Shown here in pieces: positions 18,909-27,683 of a stretch of DNA of 43,988 nt (position 1 is the first letter of the stretch; the number at the start of each line of letters is the position of its first letter). The notes under the pieces were generated by a model. It saw only the letters and a list, made by a program, of their open reading frames with translations, had not been told where the DNA came from and searched no databases. The stretch comes from Planctomycetota bacterium (lineage in GTDB: Bacteria > Planctomycetota > UBA1135 > GCA-002686595): assembly GCA_020847695.1 (NCBI GenBank), contig JADLBP010000109.1, positions 1 to 43,988 of the forward strand, given 5' to 3'. Made by a program: the position numbers and the translations under genes.

Positions 18909-19049
18909 GTCGTTCGCGGCCGAGCGCACCGAAGGAACTTCCCGGTCGTCCCGCGGCCGGGGCCGGCGACGACCGTCGGCGCGGCGGATCGGATTCCTCG
19001 CTCAGGCCGGAGCCTTCGGTGCCCGATATCGCGGACGCCCCCGACACCC

Positions 19050-21056
19050 ATGTACGGACGAAGCCCCCGGTCCGCCGACGCCCGCGTGTTGCGGTCGAGC
19101 CCCTGGCTCGGCCTCTTGGCGTTCGTCGGACCCGCGTTCGCGCAGGATTCCGGGCCGGGCCAGGACCTGACCGAGCTCTCGCTCGAGGAGTTGCTCGACG
19201 TCGAGGTCTCGATCGTCTCGCGCTCCGATCAGAAGCTCTCCGATTCGCCCGCCGCGGTGTACGTGCTCACCGGCGACGAGCTCCGCCGCTCGGGCTTCAC
19301 GACGATCCAAGAAGCGCTGCGCATGGTGCCGGGCTTCTACGTCGGCCGCTTCACGTCGACGTCGTGGGAGGTCACCGCTCGCGGCTTCAGCGGACCGTTT
19401 GCGAGCGACCTGCAAGTGATGGTCGACGGCGTCTCCGTCTACACGCCGCTGTTCGCGGGCGTGTGGTGGGAACTGCAGGCGCTCGACATGGACGACGTCG
19501 AGCGCATCGAGATCATCCGCGGACCCGGCGCATCGCTCTGGGGCGCGAACGCGGTCAACGGCGTGATCAACGTGATCACCAAGCACGCGTCCGAGACGCA
19601 CGGCGTGCGGGTCACCGGACTCGTCGGCCACGAGAACCGCGAGACCGCGGTGCGTTTCGGCGGCCAGCTCGAGGAGGGCGTCGACTACCGCGTCTGGTTC
19701 AAGGGCTCGGAGAACAGCCCGCTCGTCGACTCGCTCGGCGATCCGGCGAACGAGCATTGGGCGATCGGCAAGCTCGGCTTCCGTACCGACTGGACGCGGG
19801 CGAACGGGGATCGGCTCACGCTGCTCGGCAACGCGTACAGCGCGCGCGTGCAGGAGTCGTACGAGGTCGCGTTCCCGACGGCGCCGTTCTCGTACGTGGA
19901 GAACGACACGACGCCGAAGAACGGCGGCTTCCTGCTCGGCACGTGGGAACGCGACGACTCCGCGACGTCGAGCATGAAGCTCTCCGCGTGGTGGTCGAAG
20001 GACTTCCAGAAGCAGGTCGACTTCCGCATGGACATCGACGTGTTCGACGTCGACTTCCAGCGCACGAAGGACCTCTCCTCCGACAACACGCTGACGTGGG
20101 GTCTCGGTTGGCGCGGCGTCGTCAGCCACCTGCCGTCGGACTTCACCTACACGTTCGACCCGATCTCGCGCGTCCAATCGACGCCACGCCTCTTCGTCCA
20201 CGACGAGGTCCGCTTCCCCGACGAGCGCGCGAGCGTGACGATCGGCGCGCAGGTGGAGCACACGTCGTTCACCGGATTCGAGTTCCAGCCTTCGGTGCGC
20301 GCGCTCTGGAACCCGCGCGAGAACCAGACGTACTGGGCTTCGTTCTCCCGCGCCGTGCGCACGCCGTCGATCGAGGAGAACGACATCATCTTCCGGCTGC
20401 CGTTCGACGACTTCTCGGGCGACTTCTTCGTCGAGGAAGGCTCCGAGATGTACGACTCGGAGAAGGTCGACGCGGTCGAGTTCGGCTGGCGCTGGTCGCC
20501 GAGCGAGACGCTCGCGTTCGACGCGACGGCGTTCTACAACCACACCGACGAGAAGCGGACGATCGAGTTCGGCACGCCGTACAGCGCGGGCGGCCTGAAC
20601 TTCTTCCCCTTCGTCTTCGACAACAAGTCGAGCGCGAACGCCTACGGCCTCGAAGTCGCCTGCGACTGGGACGCGACGTCCGATTGGCGCATCCGCTCGG
20701 GCTACACGCTCTTCAAGCAGCACACCGACCTCGACGCGGACTCCTTCGACGTCTCTCTGCCGTCCGACGAATCCGCGCCGAAGAACCAGCTCAACCTGCG
20801 CTCGTACTACGACCTCAGCGAGCACTGGGAGCTCGACGTCGGCGCGTACTACGTCGACGACGTCCCCGGCTTCGCCAACGGTTCGTACACGCGCGTCGAC
20901 GCGCGGCTCGGTTGGAATCCGAACCCGAGCTTGCGCTTCTCGCTCGGCGTGCAGAACGCGTTCACCGACCAACATCCGGAGACCGGCGAGGACTTGATCG
21001 GCGTCGGCTCCGAGGTCGAGCGCAACGTGTACTTCAGCTTGAGCTGGAGTCGCTGA
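19050..21056 (+). CDS. TonB-dependent outer-membrane receptor
   Basis: 668 residues. An N-terminal signal (hydrophobic core L-G-L-L-A-F-V-G-P, likely cut after A-F-A) is followed by L-S-L-E-E-L-L-D-V-E-V-S-I-V-S-R, a common leader of this receptor type. The plug domain is at about 60-175 (P-A-A-V-Y-V-L-T-G-D-E-L-R-R-S-G; I-E-I-I-R-G-P-G-A-S-L-W-G-A-N-A-V-N-G; V-I-N-V-I-T-K). The rest is beta-barrel with alternating Trp/Tyr/Phe strands, ending N-V-Y-F-S-L-S-W-S-R. It should take up a large substrate across the outer membrane using TonB energy. The substrate (siderophore, cobalamin, glycan) cannot be told from this sequence, and no transporter genes lie beside it. A GTG at 19086 is an alternative start. 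The 3' end overlaps the convergent gene by 23 nt. Confidence 0.93.
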   Translation: MYGRSPRSADARVLRSSPWLGLLAFVGPAFAQDSGPGQDLTELSLEELLDVEVSIVSRSDQKLSDSPAAVYVLTGDELRRSGFTTIQEALRMVPGFYVGRFTSTSWEVTARGFSGPFASDLQVMVDGVSVYTPLFAGVWWELQALDMDDVERIEIIRGPGASLWGANAVNGVINVITKHASETHGVRVTGLVGHENRETAVRFGGQLEEGVDYRVWFKGSENSPLVDSLGDPANEHWAIGKLGFRTDWTRANGDRLTLLGNAYSARVQESYEVAFPTAPFSYVENDTTPKNGGFLLGTWERDDSATSSMKLSAWWSKDFQKQVDFRMDIDVFDVDFQRTKDLSSDNTLTWGLGWRGVVSHLPSDFTYTFDPISRVQSTPRLFVHDEVRFPDERASVTIGAQVEHTSFTGFEFQPSVRALWNPRENQTYWASFSRAVRTPSIEENDIIFRLPFDDFSGDFFVEEGSEMYDSEKVDAVEFGWRWSPSETLAFDATAFYNHTDEKRTIEFGTPYSAGGLNFFPFVFDNKSSANAYGLEVACDWDATSDWRIRSGYTLFKQHTDLDADSFDVSLPSDESAPKNQLNLRSYYDLSEHWELDVGAYYVDDVPGFANGSYTRVDARLGWNPNPSLRFSLGVQNAFTDQHPETGEDLIGVGSEVERNVYFSLSWSR

Positions 21057-22347
21057 GCGCGAGCCCCGCTCGCTTCGCTCGGGCGTGGAACTCGGCGCGC
21101 GTGATGCGCTCGAGCGTGCCGGAGTTGTCGAGGAACTCGAGCTGCCAGCCCTTCGCCCGCGCGTGCGCGAACCACTCGTCGAGCAAGCCCGAGAGGCGCT
21201 CGGGACTCGCGAGGAAATCGAGGCGTTCCTCGCGCTCGCGGCGGGCCTTGGGGCTCGGGTCGTCGCCGTGGTCGGCGAGCCAGCGCTTCTCGAGCCGCTC
21301 GCGGAGCAGCTTGGGATCGGCCCAGACCATCACCGCCCGCACGCGGGTCGCACAATCGACGGCGTCGAGCGCCGCGTCGCGCTCGTAGCCGCAATTGGCG
21401 AGCGCGCTGCCGCGCAGCAGGTCGTAGTGGAACAGCACGCGAGGCACGTACGGCTCGGCGAGCTCGTCGAGGATCACAGGACCGGTGAAGACCCACTCGG
21501 ACGGCCGGTCGAGCGCGAGGCCGCGCGCGAACTCCGGCAGGTCGCCCGAGCGCAGGCGGTCGCACACCGTCGACTTCCCGGAGCCCGGCAGGCCGCAGAC
21601 GAGCATCAAGTCGTCGAAGCGCCGCTTCCACGCCTCGACGACGAAGCGCCCGCGGAACGGCGACGCGCGCATCCGGACCTTCGCGACCGTGTTGCGATGC
21701 CCGAGCAGCATGTGCTCCAGCGCCTTGGGCGTGAAGAAGAAGAGCTCGTCGTACCGCGCCTTGCGCCCGCCGCCGATCACCGCGAGCGGCCGACGCTCGA
21801 GGCCCGGACGCGGCACCTTGCCGAGCAGTCCGCGGCCGAACAGCAACTTGCGCGCGGTGTGGTTCTCGAGGCCCGCGATCTCGAGCACGAGGTGGTCGCG
21901 CGTCGCGCGCACCAGGTTGTCGAGCCCTCGGATCGGATCCTTCAGGTGGTGCACGACGTTCAGGCAGAGCACCAGGTCGAACGTCCCCGGCGGCGTGCCG
22001 CGCTCGATGTCCCCGCGCACGAACTCGATCGGCAATCCGAGGATGTCCGCGATCGTGCGCGCTTGGCGCAAGCGATCGGGGTTGAGCTCCATCGCGGTCA
22101 CGCGTGCCGCGCCGCGGCGCAGGCTCTCGTGACTGAAGTGTCCGAGGAAGCAACCGACGTCGAGCACGCTCTTGCCGTCGAGCCGCGCGGGCAGCAACGA
22201 GTCCGAGCTCGTGCGGCGGTCCTCGCCTTCGGTCGCGAGGCCGTAGGGCAGCTCGATGCGCTGGTAGCGGGGCTTCTCGCGCGCGAGGAAGGCCTCGATC
22301 GCCTCGCGGGTCCAACGCGACTGCGTGGGGGTGTTCGTCGTGCTCAT
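21034..22347 (-). CDS. Class I methyltransferase fused to a P-loop kinase-like domain
   Basis: 437 residues. The start is the ATG at 22347; the longer reading frame starts inside the intergenic region with non-protein-like sequence. N-terminal half: Rossmann methyltransferase with motif I V-L-D-V-G-C-F-L-G-H-F (61-71), the acidic M-E-L-N-P (86-90) and C-L-N-V-V-H-H-L-K-D-P (128-138). This is like the tRNA-wobble/DUF1698-type SAM enzymes. C-terminal half: Walker A G-L-P-G-S-G-K-S-T (252-260) preceded by L-M-L-V-C, as in small-molecule or zeta-toxin/chloramphenicol-kinase-like P-loop kinases. A charged C-terminal region follows. Both active-site loops look intact. Substrates are unknown; I infer methyl transfer and phosphoryl transfer on the same or linked molecule. 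Probably read from its own -10 (22377-22382) and/or from the PilZ gene 73 nt upstream. Confidence 0.8.
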   Translation of the reverse strand: MSTTNTPTQSRWTREAIEAFLAREKPRYQRIELPYGLATEGEDRRTSSDSLLPARLDGKSVLDVGCFLGHFSHESLRRGAARVTAMELNPDRLRQARTIADILGLPIEFVRGDIERGTPPGTFDLVLCLNVVHHLKDPIRGLDNLVRATRDHLVLEIAGLENHTARKLLFGRGLLGKVPRPGLERRPLAVIGGGRKARYDELFFFTPKALEHMLLGHRNTVAKVRMRASPFRGRFVVEAWKRRFDDLMLVCGLPGSGKSTVCDRLRSGDLPEFARGLALDRPSEWVFTGPVILDELAEPYVPRVLFHYDLLRGSALANCGYERDAALDAVDCATRVRAVMVWADPKLLRERLEKRWLADHGDDPSPKARREREERLDFLASPERLSGLLDEWFAHARAKGWQLEFLDNSGTLERITRAEFHARAKRAGLALSDSSSS

Positions 22348-22376
22348 CCGCAGCGCCGAACGTGCGGCGCGCGGCG

Positions 22377-22405
22377 AGTATAGCCGTGGGGACGCTCGGA
22401 CCCGC
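22377..22405 (-). promoter_or_regulatory. Possible promoter of the methyltransferase-kinase gene
   Basis: On the minus strand TATACT (22382-22377) lies 30 nt upstream of the start codon and stands out in this GC-rich sequence as a good -10 hexamer. The -35 position has no good match (GCGGGT), so activator help would be expected. A 7-bp inverted repeat, GGGACGC (22389-22395) and GCGTCCC (22408-22414), sits just upstream. It could be an operator or the end of the PilZ transcript. Confidence 0.35.
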
Positions 22406-22420
22406 GCGCGTCCCGATGGA

Positions 22421-22705
22421 TCAGGCGCGGTCGAACTCGATCGCGAAGCCGTTGTTGTCCTGCGAGAACGACTCGACGCGGACCAGGCGACCGGCATAGA
22501 CCTTCAGCTTGCCGTCCTCGTTGACCTCGACGCGCACGCGGACCTGGTCGGGCGTGAAGAAGAAGACGCCGGCCGCGGAGAGGTTCTCCGCTCGGCCCGA
22601 GACGCGGCCGGTCTCGAGGCTGACGCTGATCACGGCGTCCGAGTCGCGTCGGTCGGCGCGCCGGCGGTTGTCGACCAGCGTCGGATTGGCTTCGGGGGTT
22701 TCCAT
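22421..22705 (-). CDS. PilZ-domain protein (probable c-di-GMP receptor)
   Basis: A 94-residue single-domain protein. The two PilZ binding motifs are visible: the Arg-rich R-R-R-A-D-R-R (14-20, for RxxxR) and N-L-S-A-A-G (41-46, for D/NxSxxG). Beta-strand-rich sequence follows to F-A-I-E-F at the end. Known family role: binding cyclic di-GMP and transmitting the signal to motility, exopolysaccharide or other outputs. With no attached effector domain it would act by binding a partner. It lies upstream of, and in the same direction as, the methyltransferase-kinase gene. Its target is unknown. Confidence 0.85.
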   Translation of the reverse strand: METPEANPTLVDNRRRADRRDSDAVISVSLETGRVSGRAENLSAAGVFFFTPDQVRVRVEVNEDGKLKVYAGRLVRVESFSQDNNGFAIEFDRA

Positions 22706-22730
22706 GTGCGTGGCTTTCGAGGGGACTCTG

Positions 22731-22750
22731 CCGGAGCCCGGAGGCTCCGG
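22731..22750. other. 8-bp hairpin in the divergent region between the PilZ and thioredoxin-like genes
   Basis: CCGGAGCC (22731-22738), loop CGGA, GGCTCCGG (22743-22750), all pairs matching. It lies 26 bp from the PilZ start codon, in the 224-bp region between two divergent genes. It may be an operator or a 5'-leader hairpin. A TACGAT at 22862-22867 could be a -10 for the rightward operon, but its -35 is poor. Confidence 0.35.
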
Positions 22751-22929
22751 TTCGGCCGGGCTGGGCGGGATCGACGCTCTTCTTCGGCGCGCCGCCGCCC
22801 AGGGCTTGACCGCCGGGTGGTCCGGGGGCGAACCCCGCTCGGACGGGCTCTCGGATTCGGGTACGATCCGCCCTCCGCGGGGTCCAGGAACGCGTCCGTC
22901 GACGCCCCCCGCGAACCCTGGAGCCCCCG

Positions 22930-23322
22930 ATGACCGCCGCCCGCCGCCACCCCCACTTCGACGACCAGGGCACCCTCGACTGGTACACGACCTGGGCCGA
23001 CGCCGCCGCGGCGGCCAAGCGCGAGAACAAGCTCGTCTTCATCGACATGGGGCGCGAGCTCTGCAGCCAGTGCCGCACGCTCGTGCAGAGCGTCGTCCCC
23101 CACCCGCAGGTCGCCCCGGTGCTCAAGGAGCGCTTCGTCGCGCTCGCCTCGGACGCGGACGAGACCGAAAGCGAGGTCATCGCCCTCGCGGAGAACCTGG
23201 ACGACGCCTACATGCTCCCGTTCGTGATCTTCGCGGACCCGAGCGGCAAGTTCCTCGGCGGCACGTCCGGCGCCACCAACCCGCTGTCCTTCCGGCGCCT
23301 GCTCGACTCGATCGGAGCCTGA
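22930..23322 (+). CDS. Thioredoxin-fold protein with C-S-Q-C motif
   Basis: 130 residues, no signal peptide or membrane helix, so probably cytoplasmic. After a short N-terminal part the fold begins at K-L-V-F-I-D-M (34-40). It is followed by the redox motif C45-S-Q-C48 and a cis-proline candidate Pro97 in Y-M-L-P-F-V-I-F. The ending P-S-G-K-F-L-G-G fits the thioredoxin_7/DUF255-like group (proteins reading K-x-x-x-F-x-D-x-x-x-x-x-C-x-x-C). It could reduce or isomerise disulfides, or sense redox state. It is the first gene of a tight three-gene operon: the aminotransferase begins 3 nt later. No thioredoxin reductase is near. Confidence 0.8.
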   Translation: MTAARRHPHFDDQGTLDWYTTWADAAAAAKRENKLVFIDMGRELCSQCRTLVQSVVPHPQVAPVLKERFVALASDADETESEVIALAENLDDAYMLPFVIFADPSGKFLGGTSGATNPLSFRRLLDSIGA

Positions 23323-23325
23323 TCC

Positions 23326-24489
23326 ATGAACCGCATCGACCCTCCGCAGCGCAGCTTGCTCGGCCCCGGCCCGTCCGACGTCGCGCCGTCGGTGTTGCGC
23401 GCGCTCGCGGCGCCGACGCTCGGCCACCTCGATCCGCGGACGCTCGACATGATGCGCGAGCTCGCGGAGATGCTGCGAGCGATCTTCGAGACGAAGAACC
23501 CGTGCACGCTCGCCGTGTCGGGCACCGGCACGTCCGGGATGGAGACCGCGCTGGTCAACCTGATCGAGCCGGGCGATCGCGTGCTGGTCGCCGTGCACGG
23601 CTACTTCGGTGCGCGCCTCGCCGAGATCGCGCAACGCGTCGGCGGCGACGTCACCGTCGTCGAGCAGGAATGGGGCCAGCCGTCGGATCCGGCGAAGCTG
23701 CGCGCCGCGGCGGCCGGGCGCAAGTTCAAGGTGCTCGCGGCGGTGCACGCGGAGACTTCGACGGGCGTGAAGCAGGAGCTCGCGCCGCTCTCCGCGGTCG
23801 CAGAAGAGCTCGGCGCGCTGTTCGTCGTCGACGCGGTGACGTCGCTCGGCTGCACGCCGGTCGGAGTCGATCGCGCGCGCATCGATGTGGTGTATTCGTG
23901 CAGCCAGAAGGGGCTGTCGTGCACCAGCGGTCTGTCGCCGGTCAGTTTCTCGCCGCGCGCGATGGAAGCGATCGCGCGCCGCAAGCAGCGCGTCGCGAGC
24001 TTCTACCTCGACATCGCGCTGCTCGAGCGCTACTGGCACGGCGATCACCTCTACCACCACACCGCGTGCTCGAATCTGTTCGCCGCGCTGCACGAGGCGA
24101 CGCGCTTGGTGCTCGAGGAAGGCCTCGAAGCCCGCTTCGCGCGCCACGCGCGGCTCTCGAAGGCACTGGTCGCCGGGCTCGAGGGTCTCGGACTCGAGCT
24201 GCTGGTTCCGGCTCACCAGCGTCTGCCCCAGCTGCTCGCCGTCAAGATCCCCGACGGCGTCGACGACCTCGCGGTGCGCAAGGCGCTGCTCGCGCAGTAC
24301 TCGATCGAGATCGGCGGCGGACTCGGCGCGCTCAAGGGCAAGATCTGGCGCATCGGGCTGATGGGCTCCGGCGCGACGCCGCGCAACGTGTTGCTCGCGG
24401 TGTCGGCGTTGGCGTCGGTGCTCGGTTCCCACGGTTTCCGACCGCGCTCGGAGGCGCTCGCCGCCGCCGGAGCCGCGCTCGCGAGCTGA
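23326..24489 (+). CDS. Class V PLP aminotransferase (alanine-glyoxylate / serine-pyruvate type)
   Basis: 387 residues, the normal length. The opening L-L-G-P-G-P-S-D-V is the family's N-terminal signature. S-G-T-G-T-S-G-M-E-T (near residue 66) is the PLP phosphate loop, V-V-D-A-V-T-S-L-G holds the Asp for the pyridine nitrogen, and Lys195 in S-C-S-Q-K-G-L-S is the Schiff-base lysine. Near the end R-I-G-L-M-G holds the substrate-carboxylate Arg. Likely reaction: transfer of an amino group from serine or alanine to glyoxylate or pyruvate, giving glycine (photorespiration-like or serine metabolism). Phosphonate or isocitrate-lyase partner genes are not seen here. The link to a thioredoxin-like protein is unexplained. 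Confidence 0.9.
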   Translation: MNRIDPPQRSLLGPGPSDVAPSVLRALAAPTLGHLDPRTLDMMRELAEMLRAIFETKNPCTLAVSGTGTSGMETALVNLIEPGDRVLVAVHGYFGARLAEIAQRVGGDVTVVEQEWGQPSDPAKLRAAAAGRKFKVLAAVHAETSTGVKQELAPLSAVAEELGALFVVDAVTSLGCTPVGVDRARIDVVYSCSQKGLSCTSGLSPVSFSPRAMEAIARRKQRVASFYLDIALLERYWHGDHLYHHTACSNLFAALHEATRLVLEEGLEARFARHARLSKALVAGLEGLGLELLVPAHQRLPQLLAVKIPDGVDDLAVRKALLAQYSIEIGGGLGALKGKIWRIGLMGSGATPRNVLLAVSALASVLGSHGFRPRSEALAAAGAALAS

Positions 24490-24495
24490 CGTCGC

Positions 24496-27351
24496 ATGCT
24501 CGACGCGCGCCGCCAGAACCTGTTCCTCTCCGGCGCGTTCTTCGTCGCGTCGGGCGCGACGGCGCTCGCGTACGAAGTCATCTGGTTCAAGCGCTTCGGG
24601 CACGTTTGGGGCAGTTCGGCGCACGCGTGGGCCGCGGTGGTCGCTGCGTACTTGCTCGGGCTCGGACTCGGCGCGCGCTTCCTCGGCGCGTGGGCGGCGC
24701 GGGTTCGTCGACCGCTCTTCGCGTACGGCGTCGCGGAGCTCGTCGTCACCGTCGCGGCGCTCGCGATCCCGTTCGAGATCGGCTGGCTCGCTAGCCGCGC
24801 GGCGGCGTGGACGAGCCTGCTCGGCGACGCAGCCTGGGCGCAGGCGGCGATTCGCTTCGCGTTGACGTTCGCGGTGCTCGCGCCGCCGACGATCGCGATG
24901 GGTGCGACGCTCCCGCTGCTCGTTCGCCACTTCGTCGTCGCCGGGCAGAGCACCGGCGCCGCGACCTCGGTCCTCTATGCGCTCAACGCACTCGGCGCGG
25001 CAGGCGGCGCGTGGCTCGCCGGCTTCGACCTACTGCCCGCGCTCGGCTTGTTGCGCGCGAACTACTTGGTGGCCGCGGTCAGCTTCGCAGTCGGCGTCGC
25101 GGCCTGCGCGCTCGGCCGCGCCGAGATCAAGGAGCGCGAGCCCGAGACCGATCGCGCTACTCCGCACCGCGGCGCCGCGCTCGCCTTCGCCGCCGCGGCG
25201 ACCGGCGCGGGCGCGTTGATCCTGCAGATGCTCTGGTCGCGCGATCTCGCGGTGCTGATCGGGAGCACGACGTACGCGTACACCGCGGTGCTCGCGGTCT
25301 TCGTCGCCGGACTCGGGCTCGGCAGCTTGGTGTTGCGCTTGATCGGCCGGAGTTGGGATCCGCTGCAGGCCTGCGGCGCACTGATCGCGATCCTGGTCGC
25401 CACGACGCTGCTCGGCCGCGCGCTGCAGCCTTGGCTCTCGCTCGCCGCCGGCGGTCTGCTCGGCGTACGCGTCGACGCCGCGGGCGACACCGCGGTCTGC
25501 GTCGGATTCGCGTGCGCCCTCGTCCTGCTGCCGACCTTCGCGATGGGCGCGATCTTCCCGAGCCTGGTGCGACTCGCCGGTCGCGACGATCAGGATTCCG
25601 GCGCGGTCGGGTTCGTCTACGGCTGGAACACGCTGGGTTCGATCCCCGCCGCCGCGTTGACCAACGTCGCGATCCTGCCGAGCCTCGGTTCGAGCCACGG
25701 CTATCGCGTCGCGCTCGGAGCGTACCTCGCGTCGTTGCTCGCGCTGCTCGTCGCCCGTCCGCGCCAAGCCGGCCGCGTCGCGCCGGCGACCGTGCTCCTC
25801 GGCGTCGCCGCGCTGTCGCTCTGGCCGACTCCGGCCGAGCCGCTCGCGACGCACCGCGGTCGCTACATGTACGGCAACGCGGTCGGAGACGAGGGTGCGA
25901 CCTCGTTGCGCGCCGTCTACTTCGCCAACGGCGCGAGCGCGGACGTGTTGGTCGTCGGCGAGAACGAGGACGCGCTGCCGAGCGAGGCGCGGTACGCGCA
26001 GCGCAACCGCTCGCTCTTCGTCGACGGCAAGGTCGATGCCTCGACCGCGACCGACATGCGCACTCAGGTGTCGCTCGCTTACCTGCCGCGCTGCGTTCGA
26101 CCCGACGCGCGGAGCGTGCTCGTGATCGGCATGGGCACCGGCACGACGGCGGGCGCGAGCCTCTTGTATCCCGAGACCAAGGTCACTTGCGTCGAGATCG
26201 AGCCCGCGGTGATCGCCGCGATCGAGCACTTCGCCGAGGTCAACCACCGCCCGTGGGAGTCGCCGAACTTCCGCGTGGTGCCCGAGGACGGCCGCGCGTT
26301 CCTGCAGGCGACCGACGAGCGCTTCGACCTGATCGTGTCGGAGCCTTCGAACCCGTGGATGGTCGGCGTGTCGAACCTCTTCACCGAGGAGTTCTACCGC
26401 GCCGCGAACGCTCGCCTCGAACGCGGTGGCGTGCTCGCGCAATGGCTGCAGACCTACGCCCTCTCGCTCTCCGACTACGCGATGATCGTGCGCACGCTGC
26501 GAAGCGTCTTCCCGCACGTCGTGCTCGCCCGCATCGACGAATCGGACACGATCCTCTTCGCGTCGCGCGAGCGGATCGTCCCCGATTCCGTCGGTGTCGA
26601 CGCGATCCAACGCTGGATCGACACCACGCCGGACGTGAGCGAGGACCTGGAGCGCTGGTGCGGGACCACCGACGCGCGGACGTACCTGCTGTCGTCGCTG
26701 ATGCTCGACCAGCGCGGCCTGGAGCGACTGCTCGCCGCCGAGGGCGGCACGTCGGTCCACACCGATCTCGCGCTGCAGATCGAGTATTCCGCGCCGCGCA
26801 GCTTGTTCGCGGTGCGCGACGCGGTCCCGCCCGGTCAAGCAGTGCTGCGCGCGTACGACCTCGCGTTCGCGCGCGACACGTTCCTCGCGTGGGGCTCCGG
26901 CGTCGAGCAGGTCGACGCGCTGACGTCGCTCAAGGACCTGATGCTGCAGTGCGGCAGACGCGACGCGGCGGCGCAGCTGGTCGAGCTCGCGTTGACGTTC
27001 GCGCCGGACCGGCCGGCGCTCCTGGTGGACCAGCTCGTCCTCGCCACCGACGCGGGCCCGGACGAGACGCGCGAACGGATCGAGCACCTGATCGCGATCG
27101 CACCGGACTTCGCGTTCGAGGCGGGCACGATCCTCGCGCAGAACGGCGCGCCCGCACGTGCCCTGCCGGTGTTCGAAGCCCTCCGCGCGCGGCACCCCGA
27201 CTCACCGCGCGTGCTCACGGCGCTCTCGACTTGCTATGCGACCGTCGGACGCGAGGAAGAAGCGCGTCTTGCACTCGAGCACGCGCGCACGATCGATCCG
27301 TTCGACGAGCTCGGGCGCAATCTGGAGCGCGTGCTCGACTCCGAGCGCTGA
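24496..27351 (+). CDS. Multi-spanning membrane protein fused to a spermidine-synthase-like domain and a TPR tail
   Basis: 951 residues in three parts. Residues about 8-440 hold two blocks of membrane helices (about 1-215 and 225-435), related to the fused MFS/spermidine synthase family. Residues about 480-760 form a SAM/dcSAM-binding Rossmann fold: V-I-G-M-G-T-G-T-T-A-G near 543-553, then V-E-I-E-P. The catalytic loop of true spermidine synthases (a D-x-x-D type motif) is replaced by S-E-P-S-N-P-W (from 615). That replacement is typical of this fused group, so aminopropyl transfer is doubtful. Residues about 830-951 look like TPR helices (A-R-L-A-L-E-H-A-R-T-I-D-P). Starts 6 nt after the aminotransferase. 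Substrate unknown. Confidence 0.85.
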   Translation: MLDARRQNLFLSGAFFVASGATALAYEVIWFKRFGHVWGSSAHAWAAVVAAYLLGLGLGARFLGAWAARVRRPLFAYGVAELVVTVAALAIPFEIGWLASRAAAWTSLLGDAAWAQAAIRFALTFAVLAPPTIAMGATLPLLVRHFVVAGQSTGAATSVLYALNALGAAGGAWLAGFDLLPALGLLRANYLVAAVSFAVGVAACALGRAEIKEREPETDRATPHRGAALAFAAAATGAGALILQMLWSRDLAVLIGSTTYAYTAVLAVFVAGLGLGSLVLRLIGRSWDPLQACGALIAILVATTLLGRALQPWLSLAAGGLLGVRVDAAGDTAVCVGFACALVLLPTFAMGAIFPSLVRLAGRDDQDSGAVGFVYGWNTLGSIPAAALTNVAILPSLGSSHGYRVALGAYLASLLALLVARPRQAGRVAPATVLLGVAALSLWPTPAEPLATHRGRYMYGNAVGDEGATSLRAVYFANGASADVLVVGENEDALPSEARYAQRNRSLFVDGKVDASTATDMRTQVSLAYLPRCVRPDARSVLVIGMGTGTTAGASLLYPETKVTCVEIEPAVIAAIEHFAEVNHRPWESPNFRVVPEDGRAFLQATDERFDLIVSEPSNPWMVGVSNLFTEEFYRAANARLERGGVLAQWLQTYALSLSDYAMIVRTLRSVFPHVVLARIDESDTILFASRERIVPDSVGVDAIQRWIDTTPDVSEDLERWCGTTDARTYLLSSLMLDQRGLERLLAAEGGTSVHTDLALQIEYSAPRSLFAVRDAVPPGQAVLRAYDLAFARDTFLAWGSGVEQVDALTSLKDLMLQCGRRDAAAQLVELALTFAPDRPALLVDQLVLATDAGPDETRERIEHLIAIAPDFAFEAGTILAQNGAPARALPVFEALRARHPDSPRVLTALSTCYATVGREEEARLALEHARTIDPFDELGRNLERVLDSER

Positions 27352-27683
27352 CCGACCTCGCCCGACCAACGGGGTCTGCCGATCTCGGCGGCCTACGCGA
27401 GCGCGACGCGAGAACGCGCCGCCGCTCGCCACGATCCGGACTTCGGACGCGCGGGCGCGGGACGCATCCGACGCGCACCGAACTGCTCCCGTGCGAGGAC
27501 AAATGACCTCGTGGACAGCCGTGCGCGCGCGGGGTCGCGGCGCGCGCGTTCCCGACTTCGACAGCACGTAAGCCTTTGGAGAGTCAGTCCTTCCGCGCCG
27601 CGGTCCCGCGCCCGGCACGCCGTTGGCTTTGCGCCGACGCCTTCGCGCCAACCCCGCGCACGAACCGCAGAGGAAACCAAGCC
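27352..27683. other. 332-bp intergenic region with a (CG)-rich hairpin
   Basis: I see no credible gene. GCGCGCGC (27523-27530), a 9-nt loop and GCGCGCGC (27540-27547) form an 8-bp hairpin of alternating purine/pyrimidine. It may end the upstream transcript or simply be a GC-rich spacer. A promoter for the small secreted protein must lie here; no hexamer pair convinces me. AGAGGAAA at 27669-27676 is its ribosome site. Confidence 0.4.

Noticed and set aside
27352..27683. A gene or small RNA between the membrane protein and the small secreted protein
   Set aside because: No ORF with a ribosome site or protein-like composition, and only one GC hairpin; no support for an RNA gene.
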